From contig ONVG01000114.1 in the NCBI GenBank assembly GCA_900321195.1, forward strand, positions 1-6,173: 6,173 nt of DNA, read 5' to 3'. Numbering within the stretch: the first letter of the stretch is position 1; every line of letters begins with the position of its first letter. Made by a program: the position numbers and the translations under genes. Shown piece by piece: positions 5,981 to 6,173 of the stretch. The DNA comes from an uncultured Eubacteriales bacterium (GTDB lineage: Bacteria; Bacillota; Clostridia; Oscillospirales; Acutalibacteraceae). Below the pieces are notes generated by a model. The model was not told where the DNA came from. It did no database searches and worked only from the letters and a program-made list of their open reading frames with translations.

Positions 5981-6012
5981 TAAAAAACAAAAAACCGCAC
6001 TCTTGTTTTTTA
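5981..6012. repeat. AT-rich perfect inverted repeat
   Basis: TAAAAAACAA (5981-5990) and TTGTTTTTTA (6003-6012) are perfect 10-base inverted arms around a 12-base loop. Low complexity makes chance or a weak terminator the likely explanation. Confidence 0.45.
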
Positions 6013-6021
6013 TATTAAGCC

Positions 6022-6055
6022 GAAAAAACGCCGCACAAAAAACGTGCAGCGTTTT
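6022..6055 (-). terminator. Rho-independent terminator, probably for a leftward gene beyond the right edge
   Basis: AAAACGC-C-GCAC (6025-6036) pairs with GTGC-A-GCGTTTT (6044-6055), with one mismatch and a 7-base loop. Read on the minus strand the stem ends in six T residues. Read on the + strand it also ends in TTTT, so it may work both ways. It would insulate the recombinase promoter from transcription arriving from the right. Confidence 0.65.
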
Positions 6056-6081
6056 CTCTTGATTTTTAAAAGCGTTATATC

Positions 6082-6156
6082 CAAATATTTTTATTTGCTG
6101 TCATATTTTTTGACAAACTGCAAATATCTTGTCATATTGAATTTAATGACAAATAT
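6082..6156. repeat. Paired dyad repeats with CAAATAT copies
   Basis: Two inverted-repeat units, TGTCATATTTTTTGACAAA (6099-6117) and a longer one at 6130-6153 with the same TGTCATATT start and TGACAAA end, begin 31 bases apart, about three helical turns. CAAATAT occurs three times, at 6082-6088, 6121-6127 and 6150-6156. This is the form of a two-site operator or an iteron-like array. No open frame in the window explains it. Confidence 0.55.
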
Positions 6157-6173
6157 CAGCAAAGATCATTTCT

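Larger units (their letters stand above)
5665..6173. other. Non-coding region right of the recombinase operon
   Basis: I see no credible gene in these 509 bases on either strand. The region holds the operon promoter and leader, the repeats listed separately, and a terminator at 6022-6055. At the extreme right edge a minus-strand frame reads MIFADICH and stops at 6144-6146; it is too short to call. Confidence 0.7.

Noticed and set aside
5665..6173. CRISPR array or tRNA gene in the right intergenic region
   Set aside because: The repeats are too short and unevenly spaced for CRISPR, and no cloverleaf-like sequence with the TTCRANY arm is present.

Overview
The window reads as a piece of chromosome from a low-to-moderate-GC Gram-positive anaerobe of the class Clostridia. 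It is probably Ruminococcus-like (Oscillospiraceae). This rests on the codon and GC style, strong AGGAGG-type ribosome binding sites, a Gram-positive style secreted membrane-anchored protein, and a three-gene serine recombinase operon of a kind I recall as common in Clostridia. The genus is a guess.

Layout, left to right. (1) Positions 1-871: end of a histidine biosynthesis operon on the + strand. It holds the last 20 codons of hisH, complete hisF, and a rho-independent terminator. (2) Positions 876-1995: a convergent minus-strand gene for a predicted secreted, C-terminally anchored surface protein of 288 residues, with its own terminator, a promoter, and a leader of about 165 nt that contains a strong hairpin. 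(3) Positions 2087-5664: a minus-strand operon built on the plan of three site-specific serine recombinase genes. In transcription order these are a first large recombinase, a small protein carrying only the 'recombinase' DNA-binding domain and no catalytic resolvase domain, and a second large recombinase. (4) Positions 5665-6173: intergenic DNA with the operon promoter, a GC-rich leader, several inverted and direct repeats, and a bidirectional-looking terminator.

Only the last recombinase (2087-3685) is intact. The first is split at about 5041 by a TGA-TAG-TAA cluster into a catalytic N-terminal part and a zinc-ribbon/coiled-coil C-terminal part. The -1 frame is open right across the stops, so small indels explain the break better than a large deletion. 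The small middle gene is split by one surplus base in an A6 run at about 3960. The start/stop overlaps (ATGA at 4198-4201 and TAATG at 3683-3687) show that the three genes were built as one translationally coupled unit.

My main reading is a decaying integrative element or a remnant of one. No cargo gene is visible, and neither attachment site can be fixed from this window alone. The observations most worth following up are the two frameshifts at A runs (true decay, recoding, or sequencing error), the catalytic-domain-free middle protein, and the paired dyad repeats 31 bp apart at the right edge.
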